Below are positions 1 to 7,753 of a stretch of DNA of 35,250 nucleotides, one piece after another. The position numbers and the translations under genes are program-made. The stretch is from Deinococci bacterium. Its GTDB lineage: Bacteria > Deinococcota > Deinococci > Deinococcales > Trueperaceae. The stretch spans positions 1 to 35,250 of the forward strand of contig JASBRS010000074.1 in NCBI GenBank assembly GCA_030149325.1, read 5' to 3'. Under the pieces are notes generated by a model that was not told the origin of the DNA, did not search any database, and saw only the letters and a program-made list of their open reading frames with translations. Every line of letters starts with the position of its first letter. Position 1 is the stretch's first letter.

Positions 1-753
1 GCAGACGTTGGGCTCCTCGGCGATGGCGTCGATGATATCGGAGGTGAAGTTCATGGTATGGCTGGTCGTGAACTTCACCCGCGGGATGCCGATGGCGGCC
101 ACCTGCCGGAGCAGCTCGGCGAACGACGGCAGCTCGGGGCGGCCGAGCCCGTAGGAGTTGACGTTCTGCCCGAGCAGCGTCACCTCCTGGACGCCGGCCT
201 CGCGCATGGCGCGGGCCTCGGCGAGGACCAGCTCGGCCGGCCGCGATACCTCGGGGCCGCGCGTGGTGGGCACGATGCAGTAGGTGCAGTGGTGGTCGCA
301 TCCCCGCATGATGGTCAGGAAGCCCGTCAGCGCGTCGGGGGCGGGTGGGACCACGGTGTCGAGGTCGTCGCGGAAGCGCAGGCTACGGCTGGGTCCCTCG
401 CCGCGTTCCAGCGCGTCGATGGCGGGCAGCACGTCGGAGATGGCTCCCGGCCCGACCAGCAGGTCCACCTCGAAGCGGTCGCCGATCGCTTGCCCCTCCG
501 CGAGCTGGGCGAGGCACCCCATCAGCCCCACGGCCAGGCGCCGGCCGCGCTGCTTCTCCTTGCGCAGCTCGCCGAGTAGCGACACCACCTTCTCCACCGG
601 CTTGCCGCGCACGGCGCAGGTGTTGAGCAGGATCAGGTCGGCGTCGCCGGGGTGGTCCACGAGCTGGTGACCGCCCGCGACCAGCTCGGACTGGATCACG
701 TGGGTGTCGTACTCGTTCATCTGACACCCGTAGGTGATGACGTGGGCTCGGAT
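1..753 (-). CDS. miaB: tRNA-2-methylthio-N6-dimethylallyladenosine synthase MiaB, N-terminal part (runs off the window)
   Basis: Radical-SAM methylthiotransferase that adds a methylthio group to i6A37 of tRNAs reading UNN codons. Only the first 251 codons are present. The UPF0004 domain has its three cluster cysteines, C10 in ITYGCQMN, C46 in NTCAVRG and C80 in MGCLAQL. The radical-SAM cluster is C152-x3-C156-x2-C159 ([10 protein letters not shown]), followed by the family motif [12 protein letters not shown]. The frame is continuous from the N-terminus to base 1. No ATG, GTG or TTG lies in frame upstream of the conserved N-terminus as far as the preceding gene. The best start is ATC at 753-751, seven bases after GGGAGG (766-761). 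The next in-frame ATG (720-718) would delete C10. The N-terminal wording resembles Deinococcus MiaB as I remember it. Family call is certain; the start codon is not. Confidence 0.95.
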   Translation of the reverse strand, partial: MRAHVITYGCQMNEYDTHVIQSELVAGGHQLVDHPGDADLILLNTCAVRGKPVEKVVSLLGELRKEKQRGRRLAVGLMGCLAQLAEGQAIGDRFEVDLLVGPGAISDVLPAIDALERGEGPSRSLRFRDDLDTVVPPAPDALTGFLTIMRGCDHHCTYCIVPTTRGPEVSRPAELVLAEARAMREAGVQEVTLLGQNVNSYGLGRPELPSFAELLRQVAAIGIPRVKFTTSHTMNFTSDIIDAIAEEPNVC

Positions 754-803
754 GCGGAGACCTCCCTGCCTCGCCGAACGTCCGGTCGGCGCTCGCGGGC
801 GCC

Positions 804-809
804 ATTCTA
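804..809 (-). promoter_or_regulatory. Probable -10 box of miaB (TAGAAT)
   Basis: TAGAAT read on the minus strand, about 50 bases before the proposed ATC start of miaB. This would give a leader of roughly 40 bases that includes the GGGAGG ribosome-binding site. No clear -35 is visible. Confidence 0.45.
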
Positions 810-848
810 GCAGGCGTCCGCGGCACGGCGCTTCCCCGGCCGACCTGC

Positions 849-1034
849 TCAGTGCAGGGTCAGCGCGCCCACCAGGACGAGGAAGATGCTGAGCCCCGCC
901 AGCGCGAAGCCGGCCAGGTAGAGCCTCGGGAAACGTCGGGCCAGCGCCGGGACGGGGGACAGCACCACCATCAGGATGCCGGCCAGGAACAGGTAGGCGG
1001 CGACGCGGACGGTGATGGTGAGGGCGGTAGGCAC
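849..1034 (-). CDS. Small two-helix membrane protein of unknown function
   Basis: A 61-residue protein starting with GTG. Two hydrophobic segments (about residues 6-27 and 39-59) are separated by a short basic, proline-containing loop ([11 protein letters not shown]), which predicts a hairpin in the membrane. A TATCCT box sits exactly seven bases before the GTG, as expected for a leaderless transcript, which supports both the gene and its start. It lies upstream of miaB on the same strand and ends about 95 bases before the miaB start, with a separate -10 box for miaB in between. I do not recognise the family. The composition resembles small DUF1634-type membrane proteins, but that is only a loose resemblance. 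Confidence 0.65.
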   Translation of the reverse strand: MPTALTITVRVAAYLFLAGILMVVLSPVPALARRFPRLYLAGFALAGLSIFLVLVGALTLH

Positions 1035-1041
1035 TCCGGCG

Positions 1042-1047
1042 AGGATA
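1042..1047 (-). promoter_or_regulatory. Leaderless -10 box (TATCCT) of the 61-residue membrane protein
   Basis: TATCCT, then seven bases, then the GTG start at 1034. The spacing places transcription start at or next to the start codon. Confidence 0.55.
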
Positions 1048-1126
1048 CCGGATGCTCCGCGGCGGCGCGGTCGACCCGGCCCGCCAACAGCGGACGGCGC
1101 CCGGGATCATGGGTCCGCGCCCGCGA

Positions 1127-2254
1127 TCAGGGGGCCGCGCCCGCGAGCAAGCGCGGGTCGCGAGCGCCGGGGTCGAGGTGGAAGCTGTGAAGGAGGGTGA
1201 CGCTGCGGCCGGCGCCGTTGACGCCCACCGAGACGGTGGCGACCCCCAAGGTATCGGGCAGGAACAGCACGAAGCTGCCGGGCGCGGTGCGTGCCTGCGG
1301 CTGGTAGCTGCCCTGCAGGAACAGCGCCAGCGTGCCCGTGGCCGGAGGTGCGTAGTGCAGGGTGAGACGGGCGCCCTGGTCGGTCCTCGAGCGGACCCGC
1401 GCAGCCGTCAGGCGCAGGACCTGGCGCGGTTGCGTCGGATCCTCCAGGAGGCGCCCGGTCGTCAGGTCGAGGCTGCCGCCGTCGTCCTCGAGGTAGGCGC
1501 CTCCCCCCTGGGGGATCCCGGCCACGACCGTCACGCTGCCCTCGAGATCGGTGGCGAGCACCACGGTGGAGGTCCCGGCGGCGACGTGCTGGATCTGCGG
1601 GGCATCGCTCCCGACGCGCAGGTACACATCGGTGGCCCTGGACGCCTGCAGCTCCAGGTCGATCTCGCTCACCCGTCGGGTGGCCGACGCCAGCGCGTAG
1701 TCGAGCAGTCGGACCGGGTCGGAGGCGAAGTCCTGCACGACGAACAGGCGGCCGTCGGCGTCGCGGGCGGCGCCGAAGCCGACGCGGTCGTAGCTTCCCA
1801 ACAGGTTCTTGCGGTGCGGCAGCGAGTTGAGCCAGTCGTTGACGGCCTGCTGGGCGGCGGCGTGGGTGTCGCCGGGCTGGCCGAGCATCACGATGTTCTC
1901 GGCGATGTCCACCAGGGGGCTGCCGGCCAACGCCAGGCGCTGCACCAGGGTGGCGTGGGCGGCGACGGGGGAGCCGTGCGAGAAGTAGTCGAGCCGCGCC
2001 ATCTCGGCGGCGTGCTCGCGGGCGGCGCGGGCCAATCCCTCGTCCTGGGTCAGCGGCGCCAGGCCGTGGTCGGCTCGCGCGCCGTTGGTGGCTACCAGGA
2101 GGGCGGCCTCGAGGGTGGGGTCGGCCGGGACCAAGGCCTCCAGGGCGGGGAGGGGCAGGGCGTCGGCACGGGCGGGCGCGCCGGACGCCAGCAGCGTCAG
2201 GGCCAGCGCGACGGACACGGCCGCGCGCCGGAGGAGGGGGCTAGCATGGGGCAT
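1127..2254 (-). CDS. Secreted CAP-domain (SCP/PR-1) protein
   Basis: A 375-residue exported protein. The N-terminus ([20 protein letters not shown]) is a signal peptide with an RR pair, a hydrophobic stretch and an APARA cleavage region. A CAP domain of about 130 residues follows: the N-terminal helix with [17 protein letters not shown], then [16 protein letters not shown], the AENI motif and a V[14 protein letters not shown] segment, which is the usual bacterial YkwD-like arrangement with its histidines. The remaining 190 residues are beta-rich and resemble the pre-peptidase domains attached to secreted enzymes. The biochemical role of bacterial CAP proteins is mostly unknown. The ATG at 2254 has GGAAGG five bases upstream and lies inside the CATG that also starts the divergent atl gene. 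Confidence 0.85.
   Translation of the reverse strand: MPHASPLLRRAAVSVALALTLLASGAPARADALPLPALEALVPADPTLEAALLVATNGARADHGLAPLTQDEGLARAAREHAAEMARLDYFSHGSPVAAHATLVQRLALAGSPLVDIAENIVMLGQPGDTHAAAQQAVNDWLNSLPHRKNLLGSYDRVGFGAARDADGRLFVVQDFASDPVRLLDYALASATRRVSEIDLELQASRATDVYLRVGSDAPQIQHVAAGTSTVVLATDLEGSVTVVAGIPQGGGAYLEDDGGSLDLTTGRLLEDPTQPRQVLRLTAARVRSRTDQGARLTLHYAPPATGTLALFLQGSYQPQARTAPGSFVLFLPDTLGVATVSVGVNGAGRSVTLLHSFHLDPGARDPRLLAGAAP
2242..2247 (+). promoter_or_regulatory. Possible leaderless -10 box (TAGCAT) of atl
   Basis: TAGCAT lies five bases before the ATG at 2253. It fits the TANNNT-then-start pattern seen at other genes here, but the spacing is shorter and it lies inside the divergent CAP-protein gene. 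Confidence 0.35.
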
Positions 2255-2618
2255 GGATGCCTTCCGGACCGCGGTGCTGCGGGTGGTCAGGGCCGTCCCC
2301 GAGGGACGGGTGGTGACGTACGGCCAGGTGGCGCTGCTGGCGGGCAGTCCCGGCGCCGCGAGGGGCGTCGGAGCGGTGTTGCGCGGCCTGCAGGAGGCCG
2401 ACGGGGAGGTGCCGTGGCAGCGCGTGGTGAACGCCAGCGGCGGCATCTCGACGTACAAGGTCGGGCACGGCGAGCTGCAGACGGCGCTGCTTCGGGCCGA
2501 GGGGGTGCCGGTCGAGAACGGCCGGGTGCCGCTGCGCACCTACCAGTGGTGGCCCGACGACGAGTTGGAGGCGACGGGCGCTCGTCATCCGACGAAGAGG
2601 TCCGCCCCGACGAAGTAG
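2253..2618 (+). CDS. atl: Alkyltransferase-like protein (ATL), DNA damage recognition
   Basis: A 121-residue protein corresponding to the DNA-binding domain of O6-alkylguanine-DNA alkyltransferase. It has the helix-turn-helix region VVTYGQVALLAG (Tyr23), the arginine-finger segment AARGVGAVLRG (Arg37) and the active-site loop PWQRVVNASGGIS. The methyl-accepting cysteine of PCHRV is replaced by tryptophan (Trp55), the signature of ATL proteins. ATLs cannot repair alkylated guanine; they bind and bend it and pass it to nucleotide excision repair. The protein begins directly with the family N-terminus (DAFRTAVLRVVRAVPEG), which supports the ATG at 2253. Its 3' end overlaps the convergent gene at 2585 by 34 bases. 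Confidence 0.92.
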   Translation: MDAFRTAVLRVVRAVPEGRVVTYGQVALLAGSPGAARGVGAVLRGLQEADGEVPWQRVVNASGGISTYKVGHGELQTALLRAEGVPVENGRVPLRTYQWWPDDELEATGARHPTKRSAPTK

Positions 2619-3379
2619 GCGATCACTCGACGCTTGTAGGTGCGGCGCAGCCACCCCACGCGGACGGTGGCGCTCACGAAGTAGCCGCCGTGCTGACGCA
2701 GGTTCCGGGCCGTGAAGGTCAGACCCGGCACCAGCCAGCCGAAGGCCGCGAGGAGCGAGGCCATGACCTCGGCCACGATGTCGGTGTGCTTCGTTGCCGG
2801 GAACGGGGCGAGGAAACCGGCGTGCAGCACGTGGGCGCGGCGCCCGGTCAGGGGCTCGCCCACCAGCGCGAGCACGCGACCCAGGCTGCGGCTGCGGGTC
2901 TCGACGCCGCCGCCGGACGCGTCGTGCTGATAGAAGTTGTCGACCAGACGGAACTCCGCGTGCACGTTCCGCAGCGGCCGGTACGGCACCAGCGTCAGCA
3001 CCGCCTCGAAGTCCTCGCCGCTCTTGACGGTGTCGGGGACCTCCAGCCGCGCCTCGTTGAAGCTGAGGCGCCAGAACGCCTCGCTCCACGACGTCCAGGC
3101 CGCCCCCAGCGCCGAGGCCGCCTCCAGGGCGAGGAAGGCCGGCCCGAGGCCGAGGGCCGTACGCCACGCCGGTTCGGCGAGCAGCACCAGACCCAGCAGG
3201 GTCGCGAGGCTCCACAGCAGCGCCAGGTAGAACGCGGGCAACTCCGTCAGGTGGGGCGGGTAGGGGAGATCGAGCGGCGGGTCGTCCAGGTAGCGCTTCG
3301 CGACGCCGCAGGCGTCGCACACCGCCCCGGCGTCGTTGTGGTGGCCGCAGGCGGCGCAGTCCCAGGCGAGCGCGCTCAT
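2585..3379 (-). CDS. Zinc-finger membrane protein of unknown function
   Basis: A 264-residue protein. Residues 6-24 form a RanBP2-type zinc ribbon (WDCAACGHHNDAGAVCDACG), a C-x2-C-x10-C-x2-C pattern preceded by tryptophan. Two hydrophobic segments follow at about 45-65 and 70-90 (LALLWSLATLLGLVLL and LGLGPAFLALEAASALGAAW). The C-terminal 165 residues look beta-rich (SFNEARLEVPDTVKSGEDFE, then FRLVDNFYQ) and may be an immunoglobulin-like or arrestin-like domain. The ATG at 3379 is six bases after a TATCCT box, so the message is probably leaderless and divergent from the M20 hydrolase. I know no function for this combination. Confidence 0.7.
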   Translation of the reverse strand: MSALAWDCAACGHHNDAGAVCDACGVAKRYLDDPPLDLPYPPHLTELPAFYLALLWSLATLLGLVLLAEPAWRTALGLGPAFLALEAASALGAAWTSWSEAFWRLSFNEARLEVPDTVKSGEDFEAVLTLVPYRPLRNVHAEFRLVDNFYQHDASGGGVETRSRSLGRVLALVGEPLTGRRAHVLHAGFLAPFPATKHTDIVAEVMASLLAAFGWLVPGLTFTARNLRQHGGYFVSATVRVGWLRRTYKRRVIAYFVGADLFVG

Positions 3380-3385
3380 GCCGTG

Positions 3386-3391
3386 AGGATA
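3386..3391 (-). promoter_or_regulatory. Leaderless -10 box (TATCCT) of the zinc-finger protein
   Basis: TATCCT followed by six bases and the ATG at 3379. It is the same hexamer as at 1042-1047. Confidence 0.5.
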
Positions 3392-3426
3392 GCCAAAGCG
3401 CCACGGGCACGGGATGCGAAAGTTCG

Positions 3427-3432
3427 TATGAT
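3427..3432 (+). promoter_or_regulatory. Leaderless -10 box (TATGAT) of the M20 hydrolase
   Basis: TATGAT followed by seven bases and the ATG at 3440. The box overlaps two earlier in-frame ATGs (3428 and 3431), which argues that 3440 is the true start. Confidence 0.55.
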
Positions 3433-3439
3433 GCCAGCC

Positions 3440-4600
3440 ATGAGTTCCGACGCGCTGGTGACCCTGGCCGCCGACCTGATCCGTGCTCCCAGCCCGTCCG
3501 GCCACGAGTCGCCGGCGGCGGCGGTGCTGCTGGAGGCGTTCCGCGAGCTGGGGTTCGACGAGGCCCGCCTGGACGAGGCCGGCAACGCGCTGGGCGTGCT
3601 GCGGCGCGGTGACGGCCCGGTGGTGATGTTCAACGGCCATCTCGACACCGTGCCGGTGGGCGACCCCGCCCTGTGGCCGCAGCCGCCGTTGTCGGGGGCC
3701 GTGGTCGACGGCCGCTTGTGGGGCCGGGGCGCGGTCGACATGAAGAGCGCGCTGGCCTGCATGACGTTGGCGGCCGCCGACGCCGCGGCCGACGGTTTCC
3801 GCGGCACGTTGGTGGTCGCCGGGGTGGTGCAGGAGGAGGTCGGCGGCCTCGGCGCGCGGGTGCTGGGCGAGCGACTCCCCGTCGACGTGGTCGTGCTCGG
3901 CGAGCCCAGCGGGCTCGACCTGATGCTGGGGCACCGCGGCCGGATCGAGCTGGAGGTGCGCTTCCCCGGGCGCATCGCCCACGCGGCCAAGGCGGAGCTC
4001 GGCGACAACGCGCTGTACCACGTGATGCGCTTCTTGCAGGGGCTCGAGCGCGTGGCGTTGCCGAGCGGCGGCCCGCTGGTGGGCTCGAGCGCCACCCCCA
4101 CCGGGCTCGTGACCTACCCCGAGGGGGGTGCCAACGTGGTCCCGGGCTCGGCGGTGCTGACCGTCGACTACCGCACCATCCCGGGCGACGACGAGGCGGC
4201 CGTGCTCCGGCGTCTCGCCGACCTCGCCGACGAGGCGGGGGTCGAGGTGTCGATCCCCACCGAGCGCGCGATCAGCGAGGACGGCACGCTCCAGCGCTCG
4301 TTCCCGCGCACGGTGGGCCCGTACCTGGCGCCCGGCGAGAGCCCGCGCATCGATGCGGCGCGCGGGGCGCTGCGCGAGGCGTTGGGGCGGGCGGGTCGCA
4401 CGCCGGCCGAGCGGACCTGGTGGTTCGCCACCGACGCGCCCCACCTGGCCCGATCGGGTGCCGTGGTCGTGGGCTTCGGCCCGGGCGACGCGGAGCTCGC
4501 GCACACCACCGACGAGAGCGTCGAGGTCGCCGAGCTGGAGCTGGCGCGGCAGGGCTACCGCGCGCTGGCGCACGCCTACCTGCGAGAGGCGGTGGACTGA
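3440..4600 (+). CDS. M20-family metallohydrolase (YgeY/ArgE/DapE-like)
   Basis: A 386-residue zinc-dependent amidohydrolase or peptidase. Visible metal ligands and catalytic residues are H67 and D69 (NGHLDTVPVGD), D100 (GRGAVDMKSA) and E132/E133 (VVQEEVGG), followed by VLGEPSGL and a C-terminal ATDAPHLARSG...GFGPGDAELAHTTDE segment carrying the last histidine ligand. The central insert with the GHRGRIELEV and HAAKAELGDNA motifs is the dimerisation (M20_dimer) domain. The start of the protein and the GFGPGD-x3-AHT ending recall YgeY-type hydrolases more than the LysW-dependent LysK. No arginine or lysine biosynthesis genes lie nearby, so the substrate is left open. It begins a plus-strand run with the next two genes. 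Confidence 0.88.
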   Translation: MSSDALVTLAADLIRAPSPSGHESPAAAVLLEAFRELGFDEARLDEAGNALGVLRRGDGPVVMFNGHLDTVPVGDPALWPQPPLSGAVVDGRLWGRGAVDMKSALACMTLAAADAAADGFRGTLVVAGVVQEEVGGLGARVLGERLPVDVVVLGEPSGLDLMLGHRGRIELEVRFPGRIAHAAKAELGDNALYHVMRFLQGLERVALPSGGPLVGSSATPTGLVTYPEGGANVVPGSAVLTVDYRTIPGDDEAAVLRRLADLADEAGVEVSIPTERAISEDGTLQRSFPRTVGPYLAPGESPRIDAARGALREALGRAGRTPAERTWWFATDAPHLARSGAVVVGFGPGDAELAHTTDESVEVAELELARQGYRALAHAYLREAVD

Positions 4601-4601
4601 G

Positions 4602-4961
4602 GTGAAGGGCGAGACCGTGGTCATCAACGGAGACGAATGGACGGTGGTGGACGAGGCCCCGGCCCAGCCGCTGGCCGAGATGGTGGCGGCGCTGCTGGAG
4701 GACGAGGGGATCCTCGCCATGGTGCGGGGCGACGACCTGCTCAGCGATGCCTTCTCCAACCTGGGCGCGGCCGGGACCGGCGGCGCCGTGGTGCTGGTAC
4801 CGTCGGCGGAGGCGGAACGCGCCTTGGCGCTGATCCAGGAGACCGTCACCGACTACGAGGGCGAGGAGCTCGAGGCCATCATGCGTGCCATCGCGGCCGG
4901 CGAGGACCCTGAGGCCCTGCTCGGTGGCGGCCTCGGTGAGGTGGAGGACGGCGAGGAGTGA
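4602..4961 (+). CDS. DUF2007-like small cytoplasmic protein
   Basis: A 119-residue acidic protein starting with GTG one base after the stop of the M20 hydrolase, with GAGG over that stop as a ribosome-binding site. Residues 20-80 have the pattern of DUF2007, a ferredoxin-like fold related to GlnB-type proteins: a helix (LAEMVAALLEDEGILAMVRGDD), a variable loop, then GGAVVLVPSAEAERALALIQE. The C-terminus is very acidic and glycine-rich. The function of the family is unknown. The GTG at 4958 of the downstream transporter overlaps its TGA stop, so the two are translationally coupled. Confidence 0.7.
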   Translation: MKGETVVINGDEWTVVDEAPAQPLAEMVAALLEDEGILAMVRGDDLLSDAFSNLGAAGTGGAVVLVPSAEAERALALIQETVTDYEGEELEAIMRAIAAGEDPEALLGGGLGEVEDGEE

Positions 4962-5890
4962 GCTCGGTGCTGCCCCACGATGGCGCCGCTCGCAGGCGCG
5001 CGGCCTGGGTGAGCCTGATCGGCGCGATCGTCATCCTGGTGCTGAAGTTCGGCGCCTACTTCCTGACCGGGTCGATCGGCTTCCTCTCCGACGCGGCGGA
5101 GTCGTTGGTCAACCTGGTGGCGGCGGTGGTGCTGATCGCCGCCACCACCGTCGCCGGGGCGCCGCCGGACTACCGTCATCCCTACGGTCACGCCAAGGCC
5201 GAGTACCTCTCGAGCGTGCTGGAGGCCATCCTCATCGTGGTGGCCGCCATCGCCATCGTGGTGACGGCGGTCGAGCGCCTGCTCCACCCCCAGGCGCTGG
5301 AGCACATCGTCCTCGGCAGCGTGCTGGCGGCGGTGGCGGCGATCGTGAACGGCGTTCTGGCCGCCTTCCTGTTCCGCACCGGGCGCCGGGAGCGCTCGGC
5401 GGCGCTGGAGGCGAACGCGCGGCACCTCTTGACCGACGTGTGGACGTCGGTGGGGGTGCTGGTGGCGGTGGTGCTGGTGGGGCTCACGGGACTGCGCCCG
5501 CTCGACCCGATCATCGCCATCCTGGTGGCGGTCAACATCGTGGCGGTCGGGGTGCGCGTGCTGAGGCGTTCGATCTCGGGGCTGCTCGACGAGCGCCTGC
5601 CCGACGCCGAGGAGCGACTCATCCTGGCGGTGCTCGATGCGGCGCCGGAGGTGCGGGGCTACCACCGGCTGCGGACGCGCCGGGCCGGTCACTCCCGCTT
5701 CGCCGAGGTCGACGTCTTCGTGGATCCCGGCATGACCGTGGTGGACGCGCACCGCCTCGTGGGGCGGCTCGAGGACCGCATGCACGCCGAGCTCGACGAT
5801 CTGGTGACGACGGTGCACGTCGAGCCCTTCGAGGAGGGCGTTCGCGACACCACCCTCACGCCGCGCCAGGAGTTCCCCGACGAGGGCTAG
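4958..5890 (+). CDS. Cation diffusion facilitator (zinc/iron/manganese efflux)
   Basis: A 310-residue inner-membrane metal/proton antiporter. It has six hydrophobic segments between residues 15 and 205, with the metal site expected at SDAAESLVN in helix 2 and HLLTDVWTS in helix 5. The HPYGHAKAEYLSS motif follows helix 2. A C-terminal cytoplasmic domain of about 90 residues (from about 215) has the ferredoxin-like CDF fold: HRLRTRRAGHSRFAEVDVFV, then HAELDDLVTTVHVEP. Metal specificity cannot be read safely from the sequence. It is the last gene of a three-gene run and its TAG stop shares a CTAG palindrome with the stop of the convergent glycosylase gene. Confidence 0.9.
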   Translation: MSSVLPHDGAARRRAAWVSLIGAIVILVLKFGAYFLTGSIGFLSDAAESLVNLVAAVVLIAATTVAGAPPDYRHPYGHAKAEYLSSVLEAILIVVAAIAIVVTAVERLLHPQALEHIVLGSVLAAVAAIVNGVLAAFLFRTGRRERSAALEANARHLLTDVWTSVGVLVAVVLVGLTGLRPLDPIIAILVAVNIVAVGVRVLRRSISGLLDERLPDAEERLILAVLDAAPEVRGYHRLRTRRAGHSRFAEVDVFVDPGMTVVDAHRLVGRLEDRMHAELDDLVTTVHVEPFEEGVRDTTLTPRQEFPDEG

Positions 5891-6483
5891 CGCCGACCGC
5901 GGGCGGGCGGGCGTGAGAGGTGCCGACTGGTGGGGTCGAAGAAGCGCAACGGCGCGTCGCGCCAGGCGCCGGCGTAGTCGACGCCGATGCGGCGATCCGT
6001 GGCCACCCGGGCCGCCGCTCGCCCGGGGAGCAGCGTGATCGGCGGTCGGGTGAGGTCGTGGCCGTCGTGCGAGCGATCGATCCCCAGCGCCCGCGTCAGC
6101 CGGCCGGGGCCGTCGGTGCGGGGGAGGTCGGCCTCCAGCGGCTCGACGGCACGCACCAGGACGGCGTGGGGGACCTCGGGCGCCAGCGCGACGACGTTGA
6201 ACAGGTGGTACATGCCGTAGATCAGGTAGACGTAGGCGGTCCCGGGGGGCCCGTAAAGCGTCTCGGTCCGGCGTGTGCGCCCCTTCGAGGCGTGGCAGGC
6301 GAGGTCGTCCTCACCCAGGTAGGCCTCGGTCTCGACGATGCGCGTGACGTGTCGTCCGCCCGGCGACTCGACCGCCAGCAACCGGCCGATCAGGTCCCGT
6401 GCGACGACGTCGGCCGGGCGGGCGTAGAAGGAGGCCGGCAGGGGCGCGCTGGCGCGCACCGCCTCGGGCGGGGGTGGCTTCAT
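5887..6483 (-). CDS. mpg: 3-methyladenine DNA glycosylase (AAG/MPG family)
   Basis: A 198-residue base-excision repair enzyme that removes alkylated purines. The family core is present: ASFYARPADVVARDLIGRLLA, the catalytic region RIVETEAYLGEDDLACHASKG, TLYGPPGTAYVYLIYGMYHLFNVV, VLVRAVEP, and DGPGRLTRALGI. Length is normal for bacterial members. The ATG overlaps the TGA stop of moeA by four bases, so it is co-expressed with molybdopterin synthesis. With atl it is one of two alkylation-damage genes in the first 7 kb. Confidence 0.93.
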   Translation of the reverse strand: MKPPPPEAVRASAPLPASFYARPADVVARDLIGRLLAVESPGGRHVTRIVETEAYLGEDDLACHASKGRTRRTETLYGPPGTAYVYLIYGMYHLFNVVALAPEVPHAVLVRAVEPLEADLPRTDGPGRLTRALGIDRSHDGHDLTRPPITLLPGRAAARVATDRRIGVDYAGAWRDAPLRFFDPTSRHLSRPPARGRR

Positions 6484-7718
6484 CGCAGGTGGGGCGCGAG
6501 CTCCATCATCTCGACCTCGTCGCCCGGGGCGATGGGGCGGCCCGGGGGCACCAGCACCAGGGCCCCCGCCTCGGTCATGGACCGCAGCACGCCCGAGGAT
6601 TGGTTGGCGAGGGCGCGGACCTCGGATCCTTCGGGTCCCCGGAGCAACCGCGCTCGGGCGAGCGTCTCCTTGTTCTCGGCCGCGGCGAAGGCGCTGCCCG
6701 CCCGGGCGCGGCGCCGGTCGAGGTAGGGCAGGGGGTCGCTCCGCCCCAGGGCGGTATCGAGGAAGGCCCTTCCGAGCACCAGGAACACCACCATGCTCGA
6801 GACCGGGTTGCCGGGCAGGCCCAGCACCGGTAGACCCTCCAGGCGCCCGAACAGGGCGGGGCCGCCGGGCTTCATCGCCACCTTCCAGAACAGCACCGTG
6901 CCGCGGCCGAAGAGCAGGTCGCGGACGTGGTCGTAGCGGCCCATCGAGACGCCGCCGGAGGTGAGCAGCAGGTCGACCTCCCCAGCCCCCTCGAGCGCGC
7001 GCTCCAGGGCGGCGGGGTCGTCGGCGACGCGGGGCAGCCGCACCACCTCGGCGCCGGCAGCGCGCAGGAGGCCGGCGAGCGAGGCGCCGTTGCTGTCGTA
7101 GACCTGTCCGCGCTGAAGGGGCGTGCCGCTGTCGACGACCTCGTCGCCGGTGGTGAGCAGCGCCACGCGCGGGCGGCGGCGCACGTCCAGGCGGGCGTGG
7201 CCCATCCCGGTGGCCAACCCCAGCGCGGCGGCGTCGAGGCGGCGGCCGGACGCAAGGTAGACCTGTCCATCTACCAGATCCTGGCCGCGCCGCCGGATGT
7301 CCTCGCCCCGCGCGGGGCGCTCCACCTCCACCGTTCCCGGCTCGTGCCCGGGCTCACGGCTGGCCTCGACGGGGACGATGCCGTCGGCCCCGGCCGGGAC
7401 CGCCGCCCCCGTGAAGATCCGGACCGCCTCGCCGGTCTCGACGCGGCCCGCGAAGGGCCGGCCGGCGGGCGCTTCGCCCACCACCCGGAGCCGGACGGGG
7501 GACCGCGGCGCGGCCCCCGCGGTGTCCGCGACCCGGCAGGCGTAGCCGTCCAGCGCCGAGTTGTCGACGCTGGGGTGGTCGCACAGGCTGGCGACGTCGC
7601 GGGCCAGGATCCGGCCCAGGGCGTCGTCGACGGCGACCGTCTCGGACGGCAGCGTGGGGGCCTCGGCGGCCACCCTGGCGACGGCCTCGGAGGGCGGGAT
7701 CGGGGTGTGCGCCTGCAT
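6480..7718 (-). CDS. moeA: Molybdopterin molybdotransferase MoeA
   Basis: A 412-residue enzyme that inserts molybdate into adenylated molybdopterin, the last common step of molybdenum cofactor synthesis. Domains in order: the N-terminal region with HPSVDNSALDGYA, a beta-rich domain with GEAVRIFTGAAVPAGAD, the MoCF-binding domain with LLTTGDEVV, VYDSNG, LLTSGGVSMG and MKPGGPALFG, the GLPGNPVSS loop, and a C-terminal beta-barrel. All signature motifs are intact. The ATG at 7718 is six bases after a TAGCAT box. No other molybdenum cofactor gene lies in the window. Confidence 0.96.
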   Translation of the reverse strand: MQAHTPIPPSEAVARVAAEAPTLPSETVAVDDALGRILARDVASLCDHPSVDNSALDGYACRVADTAGAAPRSPVRLRVVGEAPAGRPFAGRVETGEAVRIFTGAAVPAGADGIVPVEASREPGHEPGTVEVERPARGEDIRRRGQDLVDGQVYLASGRRLDAAALGLATGMGHARLDVRRRPRVALLTTGDEVVDSGTPLQRGQVYDSNGASLAGLLRAAGAEVVRLPRVADDPAALERALEGAGEVDLLLTSGGVSMGRYDHVRDLLFGRGTVLFWKVAMKPGGPALFGRLEGLPVLGLPGNPVSSMVVFLVLGRAFLDTALGRSDPLPYLDRRRARAGSAFAAAENKETLARARLLRGPEGSEVRALANQSSGVLRSMTEAGALVLVPPGRPIAPGDEVEMMELAPHLR

Positions 7719-7724
7719 GTCGCG

Positions 7725-7730
7725 ATGCTA
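7725..7730 (-). promoter_or_regulatory. Leaderless -10 box (TAGCAT) of moeA-mpg
   Basis: TAGCAT followed by six bases and the moeA ATG. It would drive the moeA-mpg pair. Confidence 0.5.
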
Positions 7731-7753
7731 CCAGGGGCGGTGCCGCGGCCCGT

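Noticed and set aside
383-826. ATG-started minus-strand frame covering the miaB N-terminus
   Set aside because: It is out of frame with the conserved MiaB sequence, which is intact in the neighbouring frame from 753 to 1.
1052-3439. Long open frame leading into the M20 hydrolase on the plus strand
   Set aside because: It is antisense to the CAP gene and the zinc-finger gene, has the low-complexity composition of a shadow frame, and the true start at 3440 has a leaderless promoter.
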